Source: Phyto melanocephala (lineage: Eukaryota; Arthropoda; Insecta; Diptera; Rhinophoridae). Taken from it: a stretch of DNA of 64,000 nt. A program made the translations under genes and the position numbers. The notes under the pieces were generated by a model. That model did no database searches. It saw only the letters and a program-made list of their open reading frames with translations, and was not told where the DNA came from. The stretch is taken from assembly GCA_941918925.1 (NCBI GenBank), contig OW799236.1:66612685-66676684 (forward strand), given 5' to 3'. How positions within the stretch are numbered: the stretch's first letter is position 1; the number at the start of each line of letters is the position of its first letter. Positions 22,969 to 34,086 of this stretch are shown here, one piece after another.

Positions 22969-24750
22969 AAATTTGTCACTGCCGTATACAGTGCAATCAG
23001 ATTTTTCAACTTTACACCCGAAGCGATTGTCATTCTTTAGAGCATTAAATTTTAATTATATAATATTGACTATATAGATAAGCTAGAAATTTGGATAGGG
23101 ATCTTTTTTAGATAAAAGTAACAAAAAATTTACAAGCAGGTGTTTGAGTCAACAAATAAAAGATAAGATTTTCTTCAAAATACACGTTTTTTGTCTGCTA
23201 ATTACGGCTCTCATTAATAATATTCTGCTACAAAAAACTATTTGAAAAGAATTTTTAAGTGACCTAGTCTATATTTAAGGTCTAGCTGTGTATGCAGTAC
23301 CAGTTTTAAAGATATGGGCATTGTGACTGGCACATTTGCAATGAACTACTGCTACTGCCAAATACAGTTTTATCTTGCTATTACGAATACAAAAAAATCT
23401 AGAAATTTGAACTTAACACTCAGCAGGTCATATTATTTTATATCCTTCTTTTATTTCACTCATGTCGAACGGACTCACTTTTGAGAATTTTGGCACATTG
23501 AAAATATTTTTAATTGCTTTAGGAACTTGCTTTAATGTTACTAACAACTAAAATATAGTTAACTAGCATTTAACACGATACTTCGATAGCGCAGTTCCTA
23601 CTATTTATTGAATACTCAAGTTCTATTTATAATTATTAAAAATTTGTGGTTCAATTTATGAAAATTTGTGGAGTAAGAATATATTGGGCATATATTTCCT
23701 GAGCAAAAGCAAGATCAATGCTACTGAGTTTCAAAAATTAAGATTCATAATTTGCAAAAATGATCCTAAAAATAATAAAAGCAACATTTTTTCCTTCACT
23801 AAAACTTCCACTTGGTTTAATATTACCTACATTCAGAATTCTATGTATACAAAATATATAAAAAAAATGAGAAAAAGTTATTTTGGTCGTCCACAATATT
23901 AGGAGTTAGACCTCGGATCAAAAAACACTAATTTTAAGAATCTATGTTTACAAACGTAAAAATACAAAGAGTACAATAACAATTCAAAAAAGTACCTTTT
24001 TGGTCGCCCATAGCATTTTTAGTCTTACCTGGAATTAATAGTCCTTTATTAACCAATTTTACCTTAATAAACGTAGAACATACAAAAAGTACCATATAAA
24101 TTCGAAAAAGTACATTTTTGGTCCAAGTCCCAAATTCCAAGTTTAAAATGTTCAAATATCTATGTAACAAAATATTTTAATAGACTTGATTTAAAGTCAG
24201 TAAATCTTTTTTTTTTTTTGCATAAAGTTAATTATGTTGTAAAAAGTACCAAACTCTTTTCCCGATTTTTCCCCTTTCTACCCTTTTTTGAATGTGTTTA
24301 AATTTTTACTATATTACATAATTTTTTATGTCTGGTGAAATCCCAATTAAACATTTTGTGAAAATTGACCGTCTAATTAGGAATTACATACATTTTCCGG
24401 AATTTTCCCCTTTTTGGTACCTTTTTTGTCCCCCGAAAAGTTTCCAAAAATTCCACTTAAAGAATTGTCCATATTCTACTAGGCAATAATAATGAAAAAT
24501 AATGTCCCATTAAATTATATTAGAAAAGATTCTTTTAAAAAAAGTACCAAAAAAAAAGGAACAATTTTTACCCCTTATACATGTGAATTGGAAAAAAGTG
24601 CCGAATTATTATTAATATTTCTTTGTGGATTACTCAAAACAGTTTCCTATTTTTTCCTATCTTTACGTGTTGGGAAGTTACATAGGGTACCAAAAAAGTA
24701 CCAAATTATAGTTATTACCCGTTTTTTCCCCCTAGGGGTTGAAAACTAAC
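22969..24750. other. spacer without a supported gene
   Basis: AT-rich. From about 23870 rightward, GTACC, TTTTTGGT and TTTTTCCCC words recur, which may be the body of the Helitron whose end lies at 25035. No coding frame could be supported. Confidence 0.45.
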
Positions 24751-25035
24751 AGACACCTGTGAGCTTATTTTTTGTGCAAATTACAATACTTTTTCAATTT
24801 AATTTGTATCATGTTTAGTTTAGCAGATACAAGATTACCGATTTTACCCGTTTTTACCCATTTTTACCCCCTTAAAGTACGAATTTCCAAAAATCCCTTC
24901 TTAGTGGAGCTACACATCGAAGGAGGAACCGATTGTCCAAATTGCATGTCTCTAGCTCTTTGCGCTTGGGCTGTGCGATGATGAATCAGTGAGTCAGTCA
25001 GTCATTCAGTCACGTTACTCTTTTATATATATAGA
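24750..25035 (-). mobile_element. Helitron 5' end, element running leftward
   Basis: Read on the minus strand, the sequence from 25035 starts TCTATATATATAAAAGAG, then CACTGATTCATCATCGCAC and AGCCCAAGCGC, with ACTGACTGACT repeats between. This is the common animal Helitron 5' start (TC after an A target base; 25036 supplies the A). The 3' CTAG end should lie to the left; ACTAG at 24479 is a candidate but I saw no clear hairpin there. The left boundary given is only where the similarity becomes unclear. Confidence 0.6.
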
Positions 25036-25509
25036 TAATGCTGCAAAAGCGATTTAAAATTTTGAATGGAACAAAAAACAAAATTGTTTAATTTTTGCAA
25101 GAGACATACATATGTTCGAGCTACAATTTGGTTTTAATTTTTTGCAAATGTCATACTTCCTTTAGCTACGTTGAATAGGTCAATGAAAATTTCTTTAAAA
25201 AAATGTCATTATATTTTCGATATTATCAAAAAATTAACAACTACACAACGTGATATACATACATAGTTTAGGAATTAATGCTTATATATTTTTAATTTAT
25301 TTATTCAAACAGGAAAATATTTTTTATCAAAATATTTACCTGGCTCGAATCTGTATTTGAGACTTTTGGTAAAAGAAAAGACTCCGCTGTTTAAAAAAAA
25401 AATAAAATTTTAGTGAAAACCAATAAAATTTTGCCTTTTTTATCTATCCCCTATATTAATTTTTAAGAAACACAAGGAACAAGGTTTGGTTATAGCCCTA
25501 GTGCATATA

Positions 25510-25606
25510 CAGGGTGGGCTAAAATTAACCATGTGTTGTGTTGAAAAGAAAAAAGTTTAATAAATAAAATAAAAATAAACCTCATTTTGACTCTTGGACT
25601 ACCCTG
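25510..25606. mobile_element. 97-bp mini-MITE
   Basis: CAGGGTGGGC at the left and inverted CAGGGTAGTC at the right, each flanked by TA (25508-25509, 25607-25608). The ends are of mariner type. It is very short and AT-rich inside. Confidence 0.5.
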
Positions 25607-25866
25607 TACTTCCCAGCAAAAGAAAACGTACTTTTCAATGACTATTAAATTCCGTATATCTTACTAAGAAGTGTTTAAGTAATGATTTGATTTAAAATGT
25701 TGTACATACATATTTACTTAGTTTCCAGACATTTGATTATATATAAACGCAAATTATTATTGTAAAATTTGTTTAAAGCCATTCACTTATTTTTAACTTT
25801 TAATAATAACACTGCTCTACAAAAAATAATTTTTTGTCTTCCCGTTAATTAAAACTATGTGAACTA

Positions 25867-27162
25867 CAAGGTGGCGCAAAAGAAATCCTCCTATCAGAAA
25901 ATGCTACAAATTTTGCAATTGGCCCCTAATGTCAGTTCTGTTTTGACATTTGTGTAGTAAACACATGCAAAATACACGTTAATAAACAATGTTACGCTAC
26001 ACTGCTCCAGAACGCGGAATATTGGTGACTATTTATTTGACCAATAATCGGTCGGTGACTTTGGCACAACGTGAATTTCGTCGCAGATTTCCTAGCCGTC
26101 CAACGCCTACTGGTGAAACACTGCGACGTTTAGCCGCTCGCCTCGAAGAGACTGGCACAACACGAGATGCTGCCAGGAGTGGCAGACCCCGGAGTAGCCG
26201 TTCTGCAGAGAATATTGCTGCTGTAGCCGAGGATGTCATGGAAGCGCCGTCGACATCGACCAGACGACGTGCCACGCAAATGGCTATCACTCGACGGTCT
26301 TTACAGCGAATATTGGTACAAGATTTGAAGATGTTTCCGTACAAAGTCCAGACGGTGCATCAGCTGTTAGCTGCTGACCGCCAATCGCGTCTAACATACG
26401 CTCAAGCCATCCTGAATCACCACCAAGAGGAAGATGATTTTTCATCAAAAATAATCATGAGTGATGAGGCCCATTTCCATCTTAGCGGGTACGTAAATAA
26501 GCAAAATTTACGCTTCTGGGGCACTGAAAATTCGCGTGTAACCCACGAATAGCCATTACACCCGCTCAAAGTTACTGTATGGTGTGCTGTTTTCGCTGGA
26601 GGAGTCATCGGACCTTTTTTCTTCGAAGACGTCGCGGGCCAAACGGTAATGATCAACGAGTTCTTTTTGCTGCAACTTGATGAATTGGGATTGGAAAACA
26701 TGTGGTTCCAACAGGACGGTGCAACAGCACACACTGCACGTGCCACAACCGATATGCTGAAGGATGCATTTCCCGGGCGCCTAATCTCCCGTTTTGGCGA
26801 TTTGAACTGGCCAGCAAGATCGCCTGATGTGACCGCTCCAGACTTCTTTTTGTGGGGCTTTTTGAAGTCGCGGGTTTATGTCAACAAGCCTCAGACTCTT
26901 GCAGCTCTTAAAGACAATATCCGTCAAGAATGTGAGGACCTATCGCCGGAAGTTTTGGCCAAAGTGATGGAAAATGCCATAAAAAGGGCTCAAATGACAA
27001 TCAGCTGTGGCGGCGGCCATTTATATGACATCATATTCTCGACTTGATGTAAAAAAAATTAAAAGACCAAATAAAAATACTCCACAAGAAGAATCAAAGT
27101 TTTTAATTTTTTTTTAATATTACAGCCAAAAAACATCGGAAGGTTATTTTTGCGCCACCTTG
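25867..27162 (+). mobile_element. rosa-like DD41D mariner, near intact
   Basis: 1,296 bp with TA on each side (25865-25866, 27163-27164). The inverted ends begin CAAGGTGGCGCAAAA on both sides and lose similarity after about 25-30 bp. It carries a full-length transposase frame spoiled by one stop. It lies in the left arm of the CACTG element; the right arm shows the uninterrupted target (TATGTGTACTCTATGG against TATGTGAACTATATGG here). Confidence 0.93.
25989..27047 (+). pseudogene. DD41D mariner transposase with one in-frame stop
   Basis: A single 352-codon frame interrupted only by TAG at 26550-26552 (codon 188), where relatives have Lys or similar before PLHPLKVTVW. The N-terminal half holds the DNA-binding region, with a GRPR motif at residues 66-69. 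Catalytic residues are all present: Asp159 in MSDEAHF, Asp243 in WFQQDGATAHTA and Asp285 in DVTAPDFFLWG. There are 41 residues between the last two, which is the DD41D signature of the rosa family first known from tephritid flies. Codon use is more GC-rich than the surroundings, in keeping with a young arrival. Readthrough or a back mutation would be needed for function. Confidence 0.92.
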
Positions 27163-27204
27163 TATATGGATTTTGACGCGCTGAGCTCAAATCCGTTGTC
27201 GGTT

Positions 27205-29640
27205 TTTATACCCGCCACCAAAAAAATGGTGGGGGTATATTCATTTTGTCATTCCGTTTGTAACACATCGAAATATCCATTTTAGACCCCATAAAGTATA
27301 TATATTCTGAATCAGGGTTTGATTTGATGACGATCTAGCTATGTCCGTCCGTCTGTCCGTCTGTTGAAAGCACGATAGAGGTCGCACCGAAAAAGCTAGG
27401 GGGCTCAAATTTTGCCAGAATCTTTCTTATAGACAAGGTTTGTTTGGTATTGAAAATGGGCTAAATCGGAATATTAGGAAGAGAGTTATAGCTCGAAAAG
27501 CAAGAGTAGGTCGAAAAAACCGTGTCCTTCAAACATCGAATAAAATGGAATTGTGTCCAAACGCATTAACGTAGGCTCATGAAACATCGAATATATATTT
27601 CCTGAGTAAAAACAACATTTTTCCCCGAAAATTATTTAAATCTATGTATTAGGAGAGGAGTTATCGATCAAAATGTACGAAAATTTATACCGCACAGTGT
27701 ATTTTTCGGTATATTTAAAAACAAAAGCGTCATAAAAGCAACACAATTTGATGTACGACTCTGAAATTCTGCACACTTTGCTTTTTGGTGAGACGCTTTT
27801 TTGTAACGGAAAATCAATGTGCCACGCCCACTTTTACGCCCACCTCCCATATAATGTTATACCTAAAATTCATATAATTTCTCTATTAATAAAGATTTTG
27901 GAATAATAAAGGGCTATATTGAAACACCTAAGTTGTACTCATTCGCAAAAATAACTTTGACACGCCTACTATAACGCCCACTTTTCACGTTATCTACCGT
28001 TAATGAAATTTAAAAGCTCATAAAACCGCCAAAATTAGAGGTATAATGATCAAATTTGCTAGGTATATCCCACTAGGCAATTTCATTACTGTGCCAGAAA
28101 ATTAAGGTGCCACGCCCACTTTTACGTCCACCTCCCATATAACGATTTACCTAAAATTCATGTTATTTCTCTATTAATAAAGATTTTGGAATAATAAAGG
28201 GCTATATTGAAACGCCTAAGTTGTACTCATTCACAAAAATAACTTTGACACGCCTACTATAACGCCCACATATCACGTTATCCACCGTTAATGATATTAA
28301 AAGCTCATAAAACCGCCAAAATTAGAGGTATAATGATCAAATTTGCTAGGTATATCCCCCTAGGCAATGACATTACTGTGCCAGAAAATTAAGGTGCCAC
28401 GCCCACTTTTACGTCCACCTCCCATATAACGATTTACCTAAAATTCATGTTATTTCTCTATTAATAAAGATTTTGGAATAATAAAGGGCTACATTGAAAC
28501 GCCTAAGTTGTACTCATTCGCAAAACAACTTTAACACGCCTACTATAATGCCCACTTTTCACGTTATCTACCATTAATGAAATTTAAAAGCTCATAAAAC
28601 CGCCAAAATTAGAGGTATAATGATCAAATTTGCTACGTATATCCTTCTAATCAATGTAATTGTTGTGCCAAAAAGTTAACGCCTACCTCCTATATAACGG
28701 TTTATCTTAAATTCATGTAATTTCTCTATTGACAAAGTTGTTGGGAAAATAAAGGACTATATTGAAATATCTAAGTTGTATTTTTTAGCAGAAACTTTAT
28801 TGACACGCCTACTTTAACGCCCACTTTCATTGAAGGACTACATTTACAAAAGCATTTTAGTAGCACATCGAAGTTATAAAGGGTGGTTAAATTTTAAGGA
28901 CCGATGTTGAATTTAAATAAAACACAAATTATTTAGGATATTATAATTATTTCTTTTTGTAATTATAATATTTGTATGGTTCAATTATGTATTTAACAAA
29001 ATATCAGCCAAATGGCCCCCCCCATCCTTGGCGCCACTCCTCTATCTGATGGTCCAAATTTTTAATGACAATGTTGATGCTCAATTGTTGGGCATGATGA
29101 GGAGTCGAGGTTGACTGCTCTTTTGCCACACTATCGCAAAAACCAGCAGTGGTTCCCATTTAACGAACTAAGAAGGCATTCACAGATTTTCTAACATTTT
29201 ATACAGACCTGTTTTGCAGAAATTTAAATATTTTTTACAATTCTCCCGATTGTGGACGAATTTGAACGATTATGTTGATCAAAAGAATTACGAAGTGCAC
29301 AAAATACATTTTGATTTGAACGACCATTTTTTAAAAAACCTGAATTACTTTAAAGCGTTGCTCACTTGCGTTTCTTTCCACGGATCAAATTGAGTAAGTT
29401 TGAGATTGAGAAATATCAAATGAAATGCAGAAAACAAATTTAAAGACTAGGTGTAGTTCACCTTCAACATGGGCCCTTAAAATTTAACCACCCTCTACAA
29501 AGAAAGTGATACATATTTTATTATAAAGAGATTATTTCATAATGATTAACAAAATAATAAATATTGTGCTTTAAATGTACACAAAATTGGTGGTGGGTAT
29601 AAAAGATTCGGCACAGCCGAATATAGTGCTCTTACTTGTT
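27205..29640 (+). mobile_element. DINE-1/Helentron-like repeat, family A, copy 5 (full length, plus strand)
   Basis: The only full family A copy on the plus strand. 5' edge TTTTTATACCCGCCACCA, then TTTGTCATTCCGTTTG, GACGATCTAGCTATG, GTCCGTCTGTCCGTCTG and three body modules near 27835, 28130 and 28425. 3' end GGTGGGTATAAAAGATTCGG, the hairpin, then ATAGTGCTCTTACTTGTT. It is inserted in a run of T in the left arm of the CACTG element, consistent with Helentron insertion between T residues. Confidence 0.9.
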
Positions 29641-29709
29641 TTCCATCAGATCGGGATTTTTTTTTAATGGCGTGGCAAATTTTTTCCCTTAAATTAGTCA
29701 GGTACGGAG

Positions 29710-30154
29710 GTACGGTTTCATTACCACCAGACTGATGGGTGAAAGCAAGAATAACAAATGTGATAATTGAAAAAGAATAACAAAAAGGGGAAAAGCTTAA
29801 GTTTGGTAAATTTCATTCTCACTCACTACAGCAAAAATATGAATTTGTATGTGAAGTTTAATTTACAAAATCAATTTTCGTATAAACTTGTTAGTTAAAT
29901 AGATGATATTTACATCCAACACTAAGACATTCCGATCAAAGAGTGCTAATGATGAAACCGTAACTGGTTTCGAAAATGCATTCCACTCGGCTGGTGTCGG
30001 GATTAAAACTTACTTTTCCAATATATTATTTCATTACCACAAATAAAAATTGATTTCTTCATTTAATGAGTAGAAATTTAATATTAAAAATGAACTAGAG
30101 CCAAAATGAAATTAATAGAATCTTTGTTAAAAGTTCAAAAATAAAAGAAGAAAA
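29710..30154 (+). mobile_element. 445-bp retrozyme-like insertion with hammerhead motif
   Basis: Flanked by GTACGGAG at 29702-29709 and 30155-30162, an 8-bp duplication; the right arm of the host element shows the empty site (AGGTACGCAGACATATTTC). The core (29895-30003) matches the 591-bp tandem repeat at the right edge of the window: AAATAGATGATATTTACA, then GATCA[A/G]AGAGTGCT, then the hammerhead fold. No protein frame is present. A single non-coding unit with a target duplication suggests insertion of an RNA copy or a small circular RNA by another element's machinery. Confidence 0.7.
29929..30003 (+). ncRNA. hammerhead-like ribozyme, core mutated
   Basis: The fold is as in the two copies near 63 kb. 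Outer helix I is ATTCCGA with TCGGGAT and inner helix I is GAGTG with CACTC (29941-29945, 29984-29988). The core CTAATGA lies at 29946-29952, one extra T follows, helix II is GAAACC-GTAACT-GGTTTC, then GAAA at 29972-29975, palindrome AATGCATT as helix III, and TTC before the predicted cut after 29983. The core has A instead of the essential G of CTGATGA, so this copy should not cut. The outer helix pairs as well as in the other copies although its bases differ. Confidence 0.65.
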
Positions 30155-30779
30155 GTACGGAGACATATTTCATCTTACCTCAAGAACCATTCATCCGATT
30201 TCCAAAAACAAAACACCAAAAGGTGTGCTATAAAATTACATTTATTTTAGTTGGACAGAATTTTTCTGTATCTCTTATCGTTTTAGTATTATTCAAAAAT
30301 TAATGGAGAAAAAAATTTTTATCGTGCAAAGCTCGTAATATTTTTCCATTTAAAAATAAAATTAAAAAAAAATATATAGCAAATATTCAACATTTTAAAC
30401 TTTTTTCTGTGTGTTATTTTTCTTAGAAATAAAAAAAGCCATAAACCATAAAAATCGGTTAAAAAATGTAGATTTTATTGTCAATTTACCGCAGGTACCC
30501 GATATTGTTATGCAACCAGCCTTGCAAACGATATATGTAACATTTCGTTAAGTGAGCAGGTAATGGAACTAAGGTACAACGCTATTTTGCATAGTTCTTG
30601 AAATTAAAATTTATAACAGTATTTTTCAATTACCTGTGATTTCAATTTAAGAACATAAGGGTAGATTCTAGTATTACTTGTATGTATATAAGTTGATAGA
30701 CAATAAGTGAGTCACTTTAGTTTGAATATCGTGCGGTAAAAATCGACAACAGCAAATAGATCTTATAGTGTATGTGGCG

Positions 30780-32040
30780 ATATAACTTTAAGCACTCAAC
30801 GGGAGACAATATCTTCCAAGATTAAAAATGCTTATCGCAGTTATTTTGGGTTTCCTATCGAATTGGCTGCCATAAATATGTTGCAGTAGCTGTGCAAGTT
30901 CTTTAAGAGGTTGTTTAAAAGGAAGTCATAAGTCTTTGCGGTTTATGAAGCCAGCGATTTGGAGTGAAACACAAAATCATCAAAATGATTGCTATTTTTG
31001 CCATTCTCAAACACGTGGGTTTACGAAAAAAAAACCAAAAATAAAGTTACATATCCAAATACCTTATGCGTCAAACGATCAGTTTACCAGTTTACAAGTA
31101 AATTTTTACCTTCATTGCCTCCTACAAACGATGAAGAAGATGGGCTTTTTGCAGCCACTGAATCCACTTACGCATGGGTGTTTCTTCGCATTCAACGATT
31201 AAACCTCATTTTCCAAATTAAACTGCATGAATAACTTAGTTCGTAAATTAGGGCTTTCAAAAAACAAGTTTGAGCTTCTTGCATCCCATCTAAAAGGATG
31301 GAAGTTGGTGCAAAAGGACGTTAACGTCTCGTACTTTCGAAATAGAGAACAACCTTTTTTGAGTTATTTCAGCAGAGAGGAAGGTTTGGTATTTTGTGAT
31401 AATGCTGATGGACTTTTGCGACAACTGTGTTGTAGTCATAAATCTGAAAATTGACGGCTTTTTATTGATTCACTCAAGACAGGTTTGAAAGCCGTTTTAC
31501 TTCACAATGTCAATAAATTTCTATCGGTCCCACTCGCGTATGCAAGAAATATAAAAGAAAAGTATTGTAGCATAAAGATGATACTACAAAAAATTAAATA
31601 TTCCCATTACTCATGGAACGTATGTGCAGATTTGAAAGTCGTTGCAATGTTAAATGCATTGCAAAGTGGATATACTAAGTTTTGTTGCTTCTTATGTGAA
31701 TGGGATAGCCGCGCGAAGGAAAAACAGTACAATGTTAAAATTTTGCCAAAAAGAGTAAATTTTATTCCAGGAGAAAAAAATTTAGTAGAAGAGCCTTTAA
31801 TCCAAAAAGAAAAATTCTTTCGCCACCTCTTCACATAGCGCTAGGCCTAATAAAAAATTTGTTAAAGCAATGAACAAGGACGGTGAAGGCTTTCTATACA
31901 TTAAGAGCAAATTTTCTAGAATCAGAGAAGATAAAGTAAAAGAAGGCATATTTGTAGGTCCACAAATACGACAGCTTATGAAGGACGAGGTTTTCAAAAC
32001 GAAATTGAATGATGTAGAAGAAAAAGCATGGACAGCTTAA
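30780..32040 (+). pseudogene. transposase-like gene of the CACTG element (copy I, truncated)
   Basis: Plus-strand gene in several frames. It begins with a region containing NDCYFCHSQTRGF followed by a lysine-rich stretch (30980-31040). It continues with LVRKLGLSKNKFELLASHL, then FSREEGLVFCDNADGLLRQL. After a TGA at 31452-31454 come RLFIDSLK (Asp codon 31467-31469), LKAVLLHNVNKF, NVCADLKVVA (Asp 31629-31631), GYTKFCCFLCEWDSR and, in another frame, KEGIFVGPQIRQLMKDE. It stops at EEKAWTA near 32040, before the region that in the copy at 40587 contains SDEHGERFHQ. I know proteins like this only as multi-copy hypothetical proteins in invertebrates. From D...D-x18-CxxC, the CACTG ends and the inverted arms I infer a DDE transposase. 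Confidence 0.7.
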
Positions 32041-32377
32041 GCTACTTTTTTCTTTTAACAATGTTTTCTAAATAAAAATTAATAATTATTGACAAAAGTT
32101 TTGTGTTATTTAAAATAAAATAGTCTGTAAATATTTCAATTTTTTATTGTTATTTGAAGTTATCTACGGGTGACGACAGGGCGGATGCTTTATGCGAGGC
32201 GTTGCTACAAAATTACAATCTGTCAAATTTTTTTGCTTGTATTTGTTTTTGCTGTGCGAAAATAGATAGAAGTAAATAATTGACATTCATTGTTGCTAAA
32301 AGGCGCTTTAGTGCGCCCACTCTGACGTTGTTTGCTGCATTACACATATTTGGTCAATATTGAGTACCTGCGGTAAA

Positions 32378-33251
32378 TCTATCTATCTATATATATAAAA
32401 GTGAAACTCTGTGTGTGTGTGTGTGTGTTAGCTATAGACTCCGAAACTGTAAAACCGATCGGGCTCAAACTTTGGTAAGTTGTTTTACACATACCAGGGG
32501 GTGTTTATGGTTGGAAAAAACTGGGCGGGGCCACGCCCATAAAAATTAGTTATCATATTTAGCTACTTGCACTTGACCGATTTTTCTGAAACTTTGCACA
32601 CATATCGAGCTGTCATGACTAAATAATTTCGTGATAATAAAAGTGGGCGGGGCCACGCGCCTAAAAAAGTTTTAATTTTGAGGTACTTGCACTATACCGA
32701 TTTTTATGAAACTTTGCACACATACTAAGCTGTCACAACCATATAGTTTCGTGATTAGAAAAGTGGGCAGGGCCACGCCCATAAAAAAAGGTTATAAGTT
32801 TGAGGTACTTGCACCAGACCGATTTTCCTGAAACTTTGCACACATATCGAGCTGTCATGACTAAATAATTTCGTGATTAGAAAAGTGGGCAGTGCTACGC
32901 CCATAAAAAAAAGGTATCATTTTGAGGTACTTTCACTGGACCGATTATTCTGAAACTTTGCACACATATTGAGCTGTTATGACTTTACAATTTCGTGATT
33001 AGAAAAGTGGGCAGGGCCACGCCCATAAAAACAATTATAATTTTGAGATACTTGCACTGGTCCGATTCTTCTGAAACTTTGCACACATATTGAGCTGTTA
33101 CGACTTTACAATTTCGTGATTAGAAAAGTGGGCAATGCTACGCCCATTAAAAAATTATAATTTTTAGGTTTTTGTACTTGATATTCAATTAAAATTCAGA
33201 ATGCATTTCGATTCATTAAGGGGCGTAGCAACGCGCGCCGGGTTCGGCTAG
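32378..33251 (+). mobile_element. non-autonomous Helitron, 874 bp, complete
   Basis: Starts TCTATCTATCTATATATATA and ends in CGGGTTCGGCTAG, inserted between A (32377) and T (33252) as canonical Helitrons do. The GC-rich GCAACGCGCGCCGGG just before CTAG takes the place of the usual hairpin. The empty site is readable at 30483-30495 in the opposite arm of the host element (TTGTCAATTTACC, the reverse complement of GGTAAA-TTGACAA). It is non-coding and filled by a tandem array. Confidence 0.92.
32550..33170 (+). repeat. ~121-bp tandem repeats inside the Helitron
   Basis: GAAACTTTGCACACAT begins at 32588, 32708, 32830, 32952 and 33073, so the periods are 120-122 bp. Each unit also has GTGGGC[A/G]G...CACGCCCAT and AGGTACTTGCACT. 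Five units. Confidence 0.92.
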
Positions 33252-33875
33252 TTGACAATAAAATCTACATTTTTTAACCGATTTTTATGGTTTATGGCTT
33301 TTTTTATTTCTAAGAAAAGTAGCTCACAGAAAGAAGTTTAAAATGTTGAATATTTGCTTTATATTTTTTAAATTCCGTTTTTAAATTGAAAAATTATACG
33401 AATTTTGCACGAAGAAAAATATTTTTCTCCATTAATTTTTGAATAATTCCAAAACGATAAGAGATAGATAAAAATTCTGTCCAGCTAAAATAAATATAAT
33501 TTTGTAACACATCTTCTGGTGTTTTATTTCTCGAGTTAGGATGAAATATGTCTGCGTACCTGACTAATTTATGGGAAAAAATTTGCCACGCCCATAAAAA
33601 AAATTCCGATCTGATGGAAAAAAAACGACAACGGATTTGAGTTCAGCTTATCAAAATCCATAGAGTACACATACATAGTTTTATTCAATGCAGAAGTTTG
33701 CTGCTGAGCAGTGTAATCATTCAGTTTTTGACAGTAGCGGGAGAGCAGTTTCTTAACTGAAGACTCATTTATAATTCTTTTAAATCTTGAATATCACTAT
33801 GTTATTCGTTATTATTATGTTATTCGCGAAATAATTTAAAACTGATAACATTCTTACTGTTTGTTTTAGAATGAA

Positions 33876-34046
33876 ATGGTGGACGAATTCGAAGAAGTAG
33901 ATTTACTTTATCGCTTCCCGAGTGACGAAGATGATGACGATCACTTCTCAGAATTATCGGATAGTGACTCTGAAGATGATACCGAAGAGAAGGCTGTGGA
34001 TTTTCGTACGTTTTTCATGAATTTAGATAAGGAATCCAATATTTAA
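33876..34046 (+). CDS. short acidic ORF of unknown function
   Basis: A 56-residue frame, MVDEFEEVDLLYRFPSDEDD at the start, with 22 or more Asp/Glu. It follows TTTGTTTTAG (33861-33870), which looks like a splice acceptor. Acidic N-terminal exons of this kind occur in several transposase genes and it lies directly before another element-like frame (34087-34640). It might instead be the remains of a first exon of the same repeated gene. No function can be given. Confidence 0.35.
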   Translation: MVDEFEEVDLLYRFPSDEDDDDHFSELSDSDSEDDTEEKAVDFRTFFMNLDKESNI

Positions 34047-34086
34047 TTATTCTCGCACATCTGGCAGTTCACCGTGACGATGCAAT

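Larger units (their letters stand above)
25810..33713 (+). mobile_element. element with ~0.5-kb inverted arms starting CACTG, four times interrupted
   Basis: Both ends read CACTGCTC inward. TAA precedes the left end (25807-25809) and follows the right end (33714-33716). The inverted arms can be followed inward across four later insertions. On the left, segments 25810-25866, 27165-27204, 29640-29709 and 30163 to about 30507 match, in order, the reverse complement of 33713 down to 33252 and 32377 to about 32357. Shared blocks include AAAACTATGT, TATGGATTTTGA, TCAAATCCGTTGTCG, TTTTCCATCAGATCGG, GGCGTGGCAAATTTTTTCCC and AGTCAGGTACG. The core holds the broken gene at 30780-32040. A CACTR start and 3-bp duplication are CACTA/EnSpm features. 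Without insertions the element would be about 2.85 kb. Confidence 0.85.

Noticed and set aside
23666..24749. Three ORFs of 78-85 residues
   Set aside because: Lysine- and isoleucine-rich frames in AT-rich DNA without recognisable domains; likely chance.
26033..26344. 103-residue minus-strand ORF
   Set aside because: Antisense of the mariner transposase.
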